Shown here piece after piece: positions 51,245 through 58,851 of a stretch of 64,000 nucleotides of DNA; position 1 is the first letter of the stretch, and the number at the start of each line of letters is the position of its first letter. The stretch is from Nitrincola tibetensis (GTDB lineage: Bacteria > Pseudomonadota > Gammaproteobacteria > Pseudomonadales > Balneatricaceae): assembly GCF_003284585.1 (NCBI RefSeq), contig NZ_QKRX01000004.1:186001-250000 (forward strand). The letters are read 5' to 3'. The position numbers were made by a program, and so were the translations under genes. The notes beneath the pieces are model-generated. The model saw nothing but the letters and a program-made list of their open reading frames with translations. It was not told the origin of the DNA and did no database searches.

Positions 51245-52084
51245 ATGAACAACCCGAAGCATACAATTTTTTGGATGACGATTTTTTTAGCCATCGTCGG
51301 CGCCGTTTGTGCCTTGATTTTTGCTCCATTGAAAACGGTTTTCATGGCAAATTGGGTATTTAATTTACTTATTTTCGTAGTGCTTTTGGTTGGCATTGTC
51401 ATCACCTATCGCCAAGTATTTATGCTGTTCCCAGAGATTCGTTGGGTGGCTCAGTTTAGAACCGGACGAACCGGACTCTCTATTTTACGGGAACCAAGAC
51501 TCCTCAAACCCTTAGCCAGACAACTCGGAGAAGACTCTAAAAGAGATCGTTTTTCTCTGTCTAGCATGTCATTGCGTACCGTTTTAGATGGTATTCGTAC
51601 GCGCCTTGATGAACAACGTGAAATCACTCGCTACTTTATAGGCCTTTTGGTTTTCTTAGGCTTATTAGGGACATTTTGGGGCTTACTTGGCACCATTTCC
51701 TCTGTCGGACAAGTCATCATGAGTTTAGATATGCAACAAAGAGACTTCGCTGAGGTGTTTACAGCGCTGCAGAGTGGCTTATTAAAGCCACTTGAAGGCA
51801 TGGGAACAGCCTTTAGTTCGTCCTTACTAGGCTTAGGTGGTTCGTTGGTTTTAGGCTTTCTCGATATTCAAGCGGGCCATGCTCAAAACCGTTTTTACGA
51901 TGGTTTAGAGGAGTGGTTAACAGGCGTGACCAATCTTGTTGAAAAAGCACGCTTCCATGGCGACCCAAATGACCCCGACGCAATTCCTGATGACAAAGCA
52001 CACTTAGATGTTCTTCTGGAGATAGACCGATTACGGCAAGAAAATCTCAAGCTTGCGACTGAGCTAGCGCGCAAACAGTCATAA
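51245..52084 (+). CDS. MotA/TolQ/ExbB-like proton-channel protein
   Basis: A 279-residue inner-membrane protein with about four transmembrane helices (about 8-28, 35-57, 130-155 and 190-215). A conserved cytoplasmic stretch contains RTVLDGIRTRLDEQREITRY near 112, then GLLGTFWGLLGTISSVG and GLLKPLEGMGTAFSSSLLGL, the MotA/TolQ/ExbB channel signature. The C terminus is a short coiled coil. It should form an ion channel with the OmpA-like partner encoded 20 bp downstream. It differs from flagellar MotA and from TolQ in both length and context; no flagellar genes are near. Confidence 0.87.
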   Translation: MNNPKHTIFWMTIFLAIVGAVCALIFAPLKTVFMANWVFNLLIFVVLLVGIVITYRQVFMLFPEIRWVAQFRTGRTGLSILREPRLLKPLARQLGEDSKRDRFSLSSMSLRTVLDGIRTRLDEQREITRYFIGLLVFLGLLGTFWGLLGTISSVGQVIMSLDMQQRDFAEVFTALQSGLLKPLEGMGTAFSSSLLGLGGSLVLGFLDIQAGHAQNRFYDGLEEWLTGVTNLVEKARFHGDPNDPDAIPDDKAHLDVLLEIDRLRQENLKLATELARKQS

Positions 52085-52104
52085 TTGACGAAGGAGACTT
52101 TACT

Positions 52105-53508
52105 ATGCTGAGTTCGGGACGTCGCAGTCGGAGTAGCATCAATATTTGGCCGGGGTATGTCGATGCACTTTCGGCCTTGCTCATGCTCGTCATTTTCATG
52201 CTAATGATCTACATGGTCACGCAACTTTACTTATCTCAAACACTTTCTAACCGAGACACTGAGCTTGCCAGTTTAAACGATCATCTAAGCGAAATTACTC
52301 GGCTGCTCGGTGTTGAAGAAGAACGAACACTTCAGCTATCAGCAGAACTTGACGCTCTTCAATCTGAATATGAACGAAGCCTATCACGTGAAGCCACTTT
52401 AGAATCAGTTTTAGAAAGCTTAGTGACAGAGCTAAATAATGCTGAAACTCAACTCAACTCAACTCAAGCCGAAATTCTAGAACTACAGGCGTCACTCGAA
52501 ACAGAAAGGCTACACAGAGCGGCTCTTGAACGTTTGCAGCAAGAAGCCTTGTCCGCATTACAAGAATCCAACGATGCCCTCACTGCAAATCAAGAGCAAA
52601 TCAGCGCATTAGAAACTCGCTTAATGGACGCACGGCAAGAAGCCGAAGGCTTACAACTACAGCTGGCCACCCAACAAAATCAAATTGTTGAACTCAGAGC
52701 CACATTAGAAGAAGAGCAATCCGCCCTTGCACAAGTGCGAGCAGAACTCATCCTAAGCCAAACCGAGCTGCGAAACCAAACCCTCGCCTTAACGAACACC
52801 CAGCAACAAGTCCAAACACTGACTCAGCGCCTGACGTCAACGGATGATGACTTAAGAGACGAGCGCCGCTTAACCACGAATCAAGAGGCTTCAATTCGAC
52901 GTTTAACACATCGAATTGCTTTGTTACAACAACAGCTTCAACAAATCAGCAATGCATTGCGCTTACAGCTGTCACTCAATGAAGAGAAAGACACGGAGAT
53001 TGCGGGGCTAGGGACACAAATCAATCGGCTTCTGGCAGAACGAGTCAATGAGTTAGAGCGCTATCAGTCTGTATTTTTTGGTCGATTACGAGAAGCACTG
53101 GAAAGCCATGCAAATATCCGTATTGTCGGAGATCGCTTCTTGCTGCCATCCGAATTGTTCTTTGAGTCAGGTTCTGCTCAAATTGGCGCGGCAGGACAAG
53201 TTGAACTCAATACCTTGGCCACTCTTCTACTAGATGTAGCAAAGGATATTCCATCGGATATTGACTGGATTGTTCGGATCGATGGACATACGGATCGCGT
53301 TCCCATCAACACCCCACTTTTCCCGAGCAATTGGGAGCTTTCAACGGCACGTGCCGTTTCAGTCGTGCGATATCTAATCGACCAAGGTATTCCTCCTCAT
53401 CGCCTAGCGGCAACGGGATTTGGTGAGTTTTATCCAGTCGATAGCGGACAATCTGCACAGGCATTTCAGCGCAATCGACGTATCGAAATAAAACTCACTG
53501 ATCGTTAA
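52105..53508 (+). CDS. MotB/OmpA-like protein with long coiled coil
   Basis: A 467-residue membrane protein. The single helix near residues 17-40 carries an Asp (YVDALSALLMLVIFMLMIY) at the MotB proton-site position. A long predicted coiled coil (about 45-325, rich in Leu, Gln and Glu) leads to a C-terminal OmpA peptidoglycan-binding domain (about 345-467; FFESGSAQIG, IDGHTDRVPI and GEFYPVD). With the channel protein upstream it should form a proton-driven unit tethered to the wall. The coiled coil of about 280 residues is much longer than the MotB linker. AAGGAG precedes the ATG. Confidence 0.88.
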   Translation: MLSSGRRSRSSINIWPGYVDALSALLMLVIFMLMIYMVTQLYLSQTLSNRDTELASLNDHLSEITRLLGVEEERTLQLSAELDALQSEYERSLSREATLESVLESLVTELNNAETQLNSTQAEILELQASLETERLHRAALERLQQEALSALQESNDALTANQEQISALETRLMDARQEAEGLQLQLATQQNQIVELRATLEEEQSALAQVRAELILSQTELRNQTLALTNTQQQVQTLTQRLTSTDDDLRDERRLTTNQEASIRRLTHRIALLQQQLQQISNALRLQLSLNEEKDTEIAGLGTQINRLLAERVNELERYQSVFFGRLREALESHANIRIVGDRFLLPSELFFESGSAQIGAAGQVELNTLATLLLDVAKDIPSDIDWIVRIDGHTDRVPINTPLFPSNWELSTARAVSVVRYLIDQGIPPHRLAATGFGEFYPVDSGQSAQAFQRNRRIEIKLTDR

Positions 53509-53578
53509 TTGCTTAATTCCGCATTCGTTGCTATTTAACCAGTGGCCATTCTTATGGAAACCTCCTAGCGTTGAAAGC

Positions 53579-53680
53579 CGAGAGGTGTGTCGATGGCGAG
53601 TAAGCGTTTTTTGTCAATACACCAATGTGACCTACCGTTTAAGAGGACTGATACTCATAGAAGAGCAAGGCTCATTCTAT
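53579..53680 (-). pseudogene. Decayed 5' fragment of vgrG
   Basis: This stretch is closely similar to the vgrG start region at about 61796-61895, with a 26-bp identical block at 53581-53606. On the minus strand the reading frame is broken: the Ser codon becomes TGA and one base is missing, so no VgrG can be made. Similarity stops abruptly at the 3' edge (about 53579). It marks an old recombination point downstream of the PAAR gene. Confidence 0.8.
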
Positions 53681-53692
53681 TAACTACCCGTT

Positions 53693-53950
53693 TCACACCT
53701 CACTTTGCGAAGCACCTGAGGTGATTTGCCCACCGCCCGAGGTGCGACAGCCAACATAGGCGATAGGTTTACCGTCATCCAAGGCATGAGCAGCACCCTG
53801 AACGATCACGCAACCACATGAAACTCTATCTCCCATACGTGCCACAGGGCTGCCTACAACAATTGAATTGCCACCACTAACGATAGTCCCTCTTCCGTGC
53901 CCTTTTCTAGGACAAATATGTGAATCCCCAACACGCGCAATGGCTGGCAT
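53693..53950 (-). CDS. PAAR-domain T6SS spike-tip protein
   Basis: An 85-residue PAAR protein. It has the expected repeats: IARVGDSHICP near 4, GGNSIVVGSPVARMGDRVSCG near 26-47 (with VARMGD central), AYVGCRTSGGGQITSGA near 64. Cys and His residues at the metal-binding positions are present. It would cap the VgrG trimer of a type VI secretion system. GAGG precedes the ATG. It is a stand-alone PAAR without C-terminal toxin. It is followed by a vgrG relic and preceded by one copy of the immunity-like cassette. Confidence 0.92.
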   Translation of the reverse strand: MPAIARVGDSHICPRKGHGRGTIVSGGNSIVVGSPVARMGDRVSCGCVIVQGAAHALDDGKPIAYVGCRTSGGGQITSGASQSEV

Positions 53951-54032
53951 TTTTCATTCCTCTTATTAATCATTGTCTCACACCTGCAATCACTACTCTG
54001 TGACGCGCTTACGTCGTCCATGACTCGCTCAA

Positions 54033-54053
54033 CTACCGCCGTCCTGGCGGCAG
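54033..54053. other. Conserved hairpin in cassette copy A
   Basis: CCGCC-GTCCT-GGCGG forms a GC-rich hairpin in the noncoding segment downstream of the immunity-like gene. In copy B the stem is extended to 8 perfect base pairs. It could be a terminator or REP-like element. Confidence 0.4.
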
Positions 54054-54205
54054 ACGGTCACAGAGCAGCCATTGCAGGGCATCGGGTAAACTCCGCAGTT
54101 GCTTCTGGGCCAAGATCAAGGCTATTCAATCCTACGTATCAACAATCCTTGATCACCATTGGCTGACCTCTTCAGACAAATTACAAAATATCGGCTGAAA
54201 TTCCT

Positions 54206-55267
54206 CTAGAGCACAATCGCAGCAACCATCAAAACACCCTCTTCATTCATATAAAATACAAAGCGAGAAAACGTCGTTTGCGTTGATCCCGGTCGCTTCC
54301 AGCGTATAGGGTCGGGCAACAGACGAACGACACGCCCATCGGCCATAAACTGTAAATGATCTAACTCAAGCGGCGTTTCTAATTGATCAAAATGCAAGGG
54401 TTGAAGTGTGCGACCATCTTCTCGTTTTTTAACAAACGCTTGCCGTGAATTGGCACTGCGAATAAAGTCATCTGCTGAATTGCCCATATTCAAGGAAATG
54501 GCCGCGTTTTTCCAACCCGGCTCCATGATCCTGCGCATACCACCAAAGTCACCATTCTCTATCAGCTTGTGAATATAACGATAGGCATCGCGAACTTCTC
54601 TGCGCAGTTTGGGTGTATCTTCCAATACAACCGCTTCGTCCAACCAATGGAAGCGTGGGAAACGGTCAGATGTCTTGAATTCGGCGATTAGGTGTTGGCT
54701 AGGAATCGGTGATTCAAGGCCATGATTCACCCAGACATGATTGCTTTTTAACTTTAACTCACCCGTGGTCTGCATATGCGGTTGACGATAAACAGGATCA
54801 GTATCAAATATCGTTTTTTCGTTACTGACAATTTGCCCTGTTTCCATATCATAGCGTGCATCCACTAGTGTAATTCGCTCTCTTTCCCGCGTTTTTAAAT
54901 GAACGGATTCAATGGAAATGTGAATGAAAAAGTTTGAATTAGGTTCGACAATAACCTTACCAAACTCATCATACTTGAGCTCAGTGGGGCTAAAATTAAA
55001 CGTCACGCGATTAATATCAGATTGCATTAAGCGATTGATAGGCAAGTTAAAGCTAGTTGAACCAACATCATTTTCTTTTTTAGTTGTAATGCCGTTAATA
55101 AATACATCATACGCTGCACCGTGAGCATGTACGATGACATAATAATTTCGATCAATCACATAATCCGATGCACGTGCCATCTGAGTTCCTTTTACATTCC
55201 ATATCATTAACGTCACTGCAAGCAGCAGCACGCCACCCACAACCCAAGCCATAGGTTTTGTTTTCAC
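54206..55267 (-). CDS. Candidate T6SS immunity protein, copy A
   Basis: A 353-residue protein of unknown family with one N-terminal membrane anchor (about 8-25) and a periplasmic domain. It is a paralogue of the 351-residue protein at 55826-56881. The first 43 residues and the last 170 are nearly identical, while residues 44-110 and a short block near 170 differ strongly. It lies downstream of an effector remnant and has GGAGG before its GTG start. Immunity is inferred from position after a candidate effector in a vgrG island; no family is recognised. Because its own effector is gone, it would be an orphan. Confidence 0.8.
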   Translation of the reverse strand: MKTKPMAWVVGGVLLLAVTLMIWNVKGTQMARASDYVIDRNYYVIVHAHGAAYDVFINGITTKKENDVGSTSFNLPINRLMQSDINRVTFNFSPTELKYDEFGKVIVEPNSNFFIHISIESVHLKTRERERITLVDARYDMETGQIVSNEKTIFDTDPVYRQPHMQTTGELKLKSNHVWVNHGLESPIPSQHLIAEFKTSDRFPRFHWLDEAVVLEDTPKLRREVRDAYRYIHKLIENGDFGGMRRIMEPGWKNAAISLNMGNSADDFIRSANSRQAFVKKREDGRTLQPLHFDQLETPLELDHLQFMADGRVVRLLPDPIRWKRPGSTQTTFSRFVFYMNEEGVLMVAAIVL

Positions 55268-55278
55268 TCACTACCTCC

Positions 55279-55320
55279 TCAAAAAAATTGAAACTCTGTC
55301 CAGTCCGGGCTATTCGCGTT
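55279..55320 (-). pseudogene. 3'-end remnant of the candidate effector gene
   Basis: Read on the minus strand this encodes NANSPDWTEFQFF then a stop. The intact effector ends NANSPKWTRFQFFGGGSE. A small indel in the run of T and G bases brings in an early TGA. Similarity stops upstream at 55320. It shows that copy A once followed an effector gene. Confidence 0.75.
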
Positions 55321-55339
55321 CATAAAAGAATAACCACCT

Positions 55340-55540
55340 TCAATTTTCGGATTTAGAGTGCGCTTGGCTTTTCACTGGATATGTACAATGTCTATTAATG
55401 AGCTCTGCCCTGACGATATTCGTTTCTATGGGGGCGACGATGCCAAACCTAATGTGTGTACCACTTATTTGAGTGACTGTCAGGTTGATGTCATCGCCCA
55501 GCTTGATGGTTTGACCCATATTTCTTGTAAGTACAAGCAC
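55340..55540 (-). CDS. csrA: CsrA/RsmA-family RNA-binding regulator
   Basis: A 66-residue CsrA-family protein. It has the N terminus MLVLTRNMGQTIKLGD, the RNA-binding end segment IVRAELINR with the key Arg (CsrA R44 position) kept, and the core ISGTHIRFGIVAP. Other positions differ from housekeeping CsrA, and the C-terminal 15 residues are unrelated. It starts with GTG preceded by AAAGGAA. It sits alone inside the T6SS island, between the two immunity-like cassettes. CsrA proteins repress translation by binding GGA motifs; the targets of this copy are unknown. Confidence 0.88.
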   Translation of the reverse strand: MLVLTRNMGQTIKLGDDINLTVTQISGTHIRFGIVAPIETNIVRAELINRHCTYPVKSQAHSKSEN

Positions 55541-55652
55541 TTAAGCATTCCTTTGATTATGTTACAGTCGTGTTAATAGTGTAAGTTTGGCATAGTCTCA
55601 CCCCTGTAATCACTACTCTGTGACGCGCTTACGTCGTCCATGACTCGCTCAA

Positions 55653-55673
55653 CTGCCGCCGTCCTGGCGGCAG
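55653..55673. other. Conserved hairpin in cassette copy B
   Basis: CTGCCGCC-GTCCT-GGCGGCAG, a perfect 8-bp stem with a 5-nt loop, about 150 bp downstream of the immunity-like gene. It lacks a T-run. REP-like or terminator function is possible. Confidence 0.4.
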
Positions 55674-55825
55674 ACGGTCACAGTGCAGCCATTACAGGGC
55701 CTCGGGTAAACTCCGCAGTTGCTTCTAGGCCAAGATCAAAGCTATTCAATACTACGTATCAACAATCCTTGATCACCCTTGGCCGACCTCTTCAGACAAA
55801 TTACAAAATATCGGCTGAAATTCCT

Positions 55826-56881
55826 CTAGAGCACAATCGCAGCAACCATCAAAACACCCTCTTCATTCATATAAAACACAAAGCGAGAAAACGTCGTGTG
55901 CGTTGCTCCCGGGCGTTCCCACTGTATTGGATTGGGCAACAAACGAACGACACGACCATCGGCCATAAACTGCAAGTGGTCTAACTCAAGCGGCGTTTCT
56001 AAGTGATCAAAATGCAAGGGTTGAAGTATGCGACCATCTTCTCGTCTTTTAACGTAGCCTTTATATGGCTCCACGCTACGAATAAAGTCATCTGCCGAAT
56101 TGCCCATGTTCAAGGAAATGGCCGCGTTTTTCCAACCCGGTTCCATGATCCTGCGCATACCACCAAAGTCGCCGCTCTCTATCAGCTTATGAATATAGCG
56201 ATAGGCGTCGCGAACTTCTCTGCGCAGTTTGGGTGTGTCTTCCAATACAACCGCTTCGTCCAACCAATGGAAGCGTGGGAAACGGTCGGTTGTCCTGAAT
56301 TCGGCGATTAGGTGTTGGCTGGGGATTGCAGGCCCATGTCCATCGACAAACTCAAATCCAGATTTAAGGCGCAGTTCACCCGTGGTAGACATATGCGCTT
56401 GCTGATAAACAGGCTCCATATCAAAAATTGTTTTTTCATTACTCATGATTTGCTCTGTTTCCATATCGTAGCGCGCATCAACTAACGTAATACGTTCACG
56501 CGCTCGAGTTTCTAAGTGCACAGATTCAATGGCAATATGTATAAAAAACTCTTTATTAGGGCCAAATAACGTCTGATCCTTATCATCCCGACCTTGAATG
56601 GGTACGAAATTATAAGTCACTCGATTGATATCTGACTGCATCAGATGATTGATTGGTAATGAAGTGCTAAATGTATCTGCACGACTGTACATCTGGGTAT
56701 TAATTCCATTCACCATCACATTAAACCAAGCGGAGTTGGATTGAATAATAATGTAATAATTTCGATCAATCACATAATCCGATGCACGTGCCATCTGAGT
56801 TCCTTTTACATTCCATATCATTAACGTCACTGCAAGCAGCAGCACGCCACCCACAATCCAAGCCATAGGTTTTGTTTTCAC
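55826..56881 (-). CDS. Candidate T6SS immunity protein, copy B
   Basis: A 351-residue paralogue of copy A with the same anchor and C-terminal part but a different central region (about 44-110). The GTG start overlaps the stop codon of the candidate effector as GTGA, which argues for translational coupling and for a matched pair. The periplasmic location predicted from the anchor would suit protection against a periplasm-active toxin. The family is unknown to me and the role is inference from context. Confidence 0.82.
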   Translation of the reverse strand: MKTKPMAWIVGGVLLLAVTLMIWNVKGTQMARASDYVIDRNYYIIIQSNSAWFNVMVNGINTQMYSRADTFSTSLPINHLMQSDINRVTYNFVPIQGRDDKDQTLFGPNKEFFIHIAIESVHLETRARERITLVDARYDMETEQIMSNEKTIFDMEPVYQQAHMSTTGELRLKSGFEFVDGHGPAIPSQHLIAEFRTTDRFPRFHWLDEAVVLEDTPKLRREVRDAYRYIHKLIESGDFGGMRRIMEPGWKNAAISLNMGNSADDFIRSVEPYKGYVKRREDGRILQPLHFDHLETPLELDHLQFMADGRVVRLLPNPIQWERPGATHTTFSRFVFYMNEEGVLMVAAIVL

Positions 56882-58851
56882 TCACTACCTCCCCCAAAAA
56901 ATTGAAATCTTGTCCACTTCGGGCTATTCGCGTTGATCGGATTGACCGTCGGTGCCAGTATTTGATGAACTCCTAAGCTATTCGGATTTTTCAAATCATG
57001 GTAATCCTTTGTAATCTCGCGCAAGAGGTTATCTAATGCAACTTGATTATCCACTTCATAAGGATGCAACCTTACACTGTTTTCTAAACGTTCCAGCTCT
57101 TCTCGCTGCGCAATTGGTTTGGGCAAGTCGTAGGTCCTTAACACATACTTCGCTTCTTCTACACTCAGTCTAGGGGGCTGCGAGGACTCACTGGCTCTTC
57201 GTTCCAGATCCTCGGCTTCTAAACGGGCAGCTGTACGATCCGACTCTGCAATGTTGGCGTCTACCGCATCAAAAATCGTTTGTGTGGTTTTGACGGTATC
57301 GACTTGGGTAGTTCTTTGATCAGAACGCCCACCATCCGCCGCTTTCGCGGCGGTGTCTTCATAAAACACCTCCGCATAGACATTCACCTCTGCCACGAGC
57401 CCTTCAAAATAACTTCTCGATTCCCATTCGCCAGCATCATCTGGGTTTTGACGCACTTCGGTGCACCAAGCGGTGTGCAGGGAGCCGTTGGCTCCGACTT
57501 TCGCACTAACGCCCCACACTTTGCCTTCTACGTGAAAACGCAGTTCGGCTTTGCCCATCACTTTTAACTGGCCCGATAGCGTCGATTTCTGCCAGAGCCC
57601 TTTAACACTCGTGTCATCTCCGTTCGCATGAAGCGTGAAGCTTGCGTTAGGGTGTATTTTTAGATTCACGTTACTGTCTGCGGCCAAGATGATGTTGGCC
57701 TGCAAATCACCATTGACACGTTCGCCATTGGCGATGGCTGTTCGCGTTTTCCTGATTGTGCTCGCGGCTGCGGGCATAAACATTTGTGCTGCGGTATCCA
57801 GAACGTCGATCGTCCCCGTCACACCTGCTTTTAAAGTGGCATTGACCTCGCCAAAGTTCAGTAGCAAATCGGGGGTTCTCGACTTTGCTTGTAACTCTAT
57901 ACCAATGAATCCCAGCCGCACGGAGGTACTAAGCGTCACACGGTTTCCGTGGGTAACGTTTGAGCCTGCAGTGTTTGATGGCGTACCCTTCCTCTGAGTG
58001 TCTGACACTTGATCCACTAATTGTTTTAGCAATCCAAACACACCGGGGGCTTTCTGCTCATTAGATGAGTGGCCGCCGGATGAGTCGGCAGATGAATAGA
58101 CCGACTCCTTCGCCTCACCCTTGTACTCTTGTTTAAGATTGCCGTAGATATAGGTGAGTGCAGATTTTGCACCATACTCAATTTTCAGTGGCGCTGTTGT
58201 ACTGAGACTGAACAGAAGGCTAACTTCTGCGGAACCCTCAAGCTTGATTTGAGGAAGCGGAATGACTTCAAACGTTTTTGTTGAGGGTGGATGATTGACG
58301 CACATACGAGGCGTGATACGAGTGGTATCCGAGCCTGATAACTGGCGGTGAAAGGTCACAATCGTATCCAGAATCATCAGTGCCGTCAGCACATCCTTGG
58401 GTATCCAGTTTACAAATGCAAAATAGGCTTTACCTGGCATCACAACTTTGGATTCAAAGCTGTAGTCCGTTTTGGTTTCAGTCCCCTCTTGGTTTTGAAC
58501 CGAAAGGCTGACTCGCTGAGGATCGGGTTGCTTACAGTCTTGACCACACAGAAACTTTTGATAGCTAACCTTGACGTTGGCAAATAGCGTGCCTATGTCG
58601 CTTGCTTCACTGCCTTCCACTTGATCGGCAATCACTAATAGACGCAAGCTAGGGTTTGGATTGACGTCCGTTTCTGCAAAGGGCCATTGGATGTATCGCG
58701 ACGAATCCTTCGCATCTTGAATTTTACCATTAAACTCGCAGCACTGATTGGCAGACTCACAGGGCACGCACGCTGTATCAAGTGGCATGTCATGAAGGTA
58801 CAGTCGTGGTCCTCGCACAGGAGCTTGAGGTGTTGTTTTTTGCTCATTCAT
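56878..58851 (-). CDS. Candidate T6SS effector, unrecognised family
   Basis: A 657-residue protein without signal peptide or recognised enzyme motif. The N-terminal 60 residues hold a Cys cluster (TACVPCESANQCCEFNG near 26-43) and another pair CGQDC near 98. Residues about 110-490 look beta-rich with many short repeats, and residues 490-657 look helical and charged. It is coupled to a DUF4123 adaptor gene upstream (ATGA) and to the immunity-like gene downstream (GTGA). In such islands the gene after vgrG and DUF4123 is usually the cargo. The toxic activity is not known. Confidence 0.75.
   Translation of the reverse strand: MNEQKTTPQAPVRGPRLYLHDMPLDTACVPCESANQCCEFNGKIQDAKDSSRYIQWPFAETDVNPNPSLRLLVIADQVEGSEASDIGTLFANVKVSYQKFLCGQDCKQPDPQRVSLSVQNQEGTETKTDYSFESKVVMPGKAYFAFVNWIPKDVLTALMILDTIVTFHRQLSGSDTTRITPRMCVNHPPSTKTFEVIPLPQIKLEGSAEVSLLFSLSTTAPLKIEYGAKSALTYIYGNLKQEYKGEAKESVYSSADSSGGHSSNEQKAPGVFGLLKQLVDQVSDTQRKGTPSNTAGSNVTHGNRVTLSTSVRLGFIGIELQAKSRTPDLLLNFGEVNATLKAGVTGTIDVLDTAAQMFMPAAASTIRKTRTAIANGERVNGDLQANIILAADSNVNLKIHPNASFTLHANGDDTSVKGLWQKSTLSGQLKVMGKAELRFHVEGKVWGVSAKVGANGSLHTAWCTEVRQNPDDAGEWESRSYFEGLVAEVNVYAEVFYEDTAAKAADGGRSDQRTTQVDTVKTTQTIFDAVDANIAESDRTAARLEAEDLERRASESSQPPRLSVEEAKYVLRTYDLPKPIAQREELERLENSVRLHPYEVDNQVALDNLLREITKDYHDLKNPNSLGVHQILAPTVNPINANSPKWTRFQFFGGGSE

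Larger units (their letters stand above)
53975..55320. repeat. Tandem cassette copy A (immunity-like gene plus flanks)
   Basis: About 1.35 kb that is repeated at 55595-56934. It contains a 230-bp noncoding segment nearly identical to that of copy B, the 353-codon gene at 54206-55267, and 40 bp of effector 3' end. It differs from copy B mainly in the middle of the gene. Confidence 0.9.
55595..56934. repeat. Tandem cassette copy B (immunity-like gene plus flanks)
   Basis: The second copy of the 1.35-kb unit, at an offset of about 1620 bp from copy A. It runs into the 3' end of the intact effector gene. The noncoding segment (55595-55825) contains a perfect 8-bp stem hairpin at 55653-55673. Between the copies lies only csrA and short spacers. 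Confidence 0.9.

Noticed and set aside
51245-53508. Zorya-type anti-phage system (ZorA/ZorB-like pair)
   Set aside because: The channel protein lacks the long cytoplasmic tail of ZorA, the long coil is on the OmpA partner, and no ZorC/D/E-type genes follow. The next genes belong to a T6SS island.
55640-55984. 114-codon plus-strand reading frame across the cassette tail
   Set aside because: Half of it is antisense to the 3' end of immunity-like gene B, and the rest lies in the repeated noncoding segment. No ribosome-binding site or domain.
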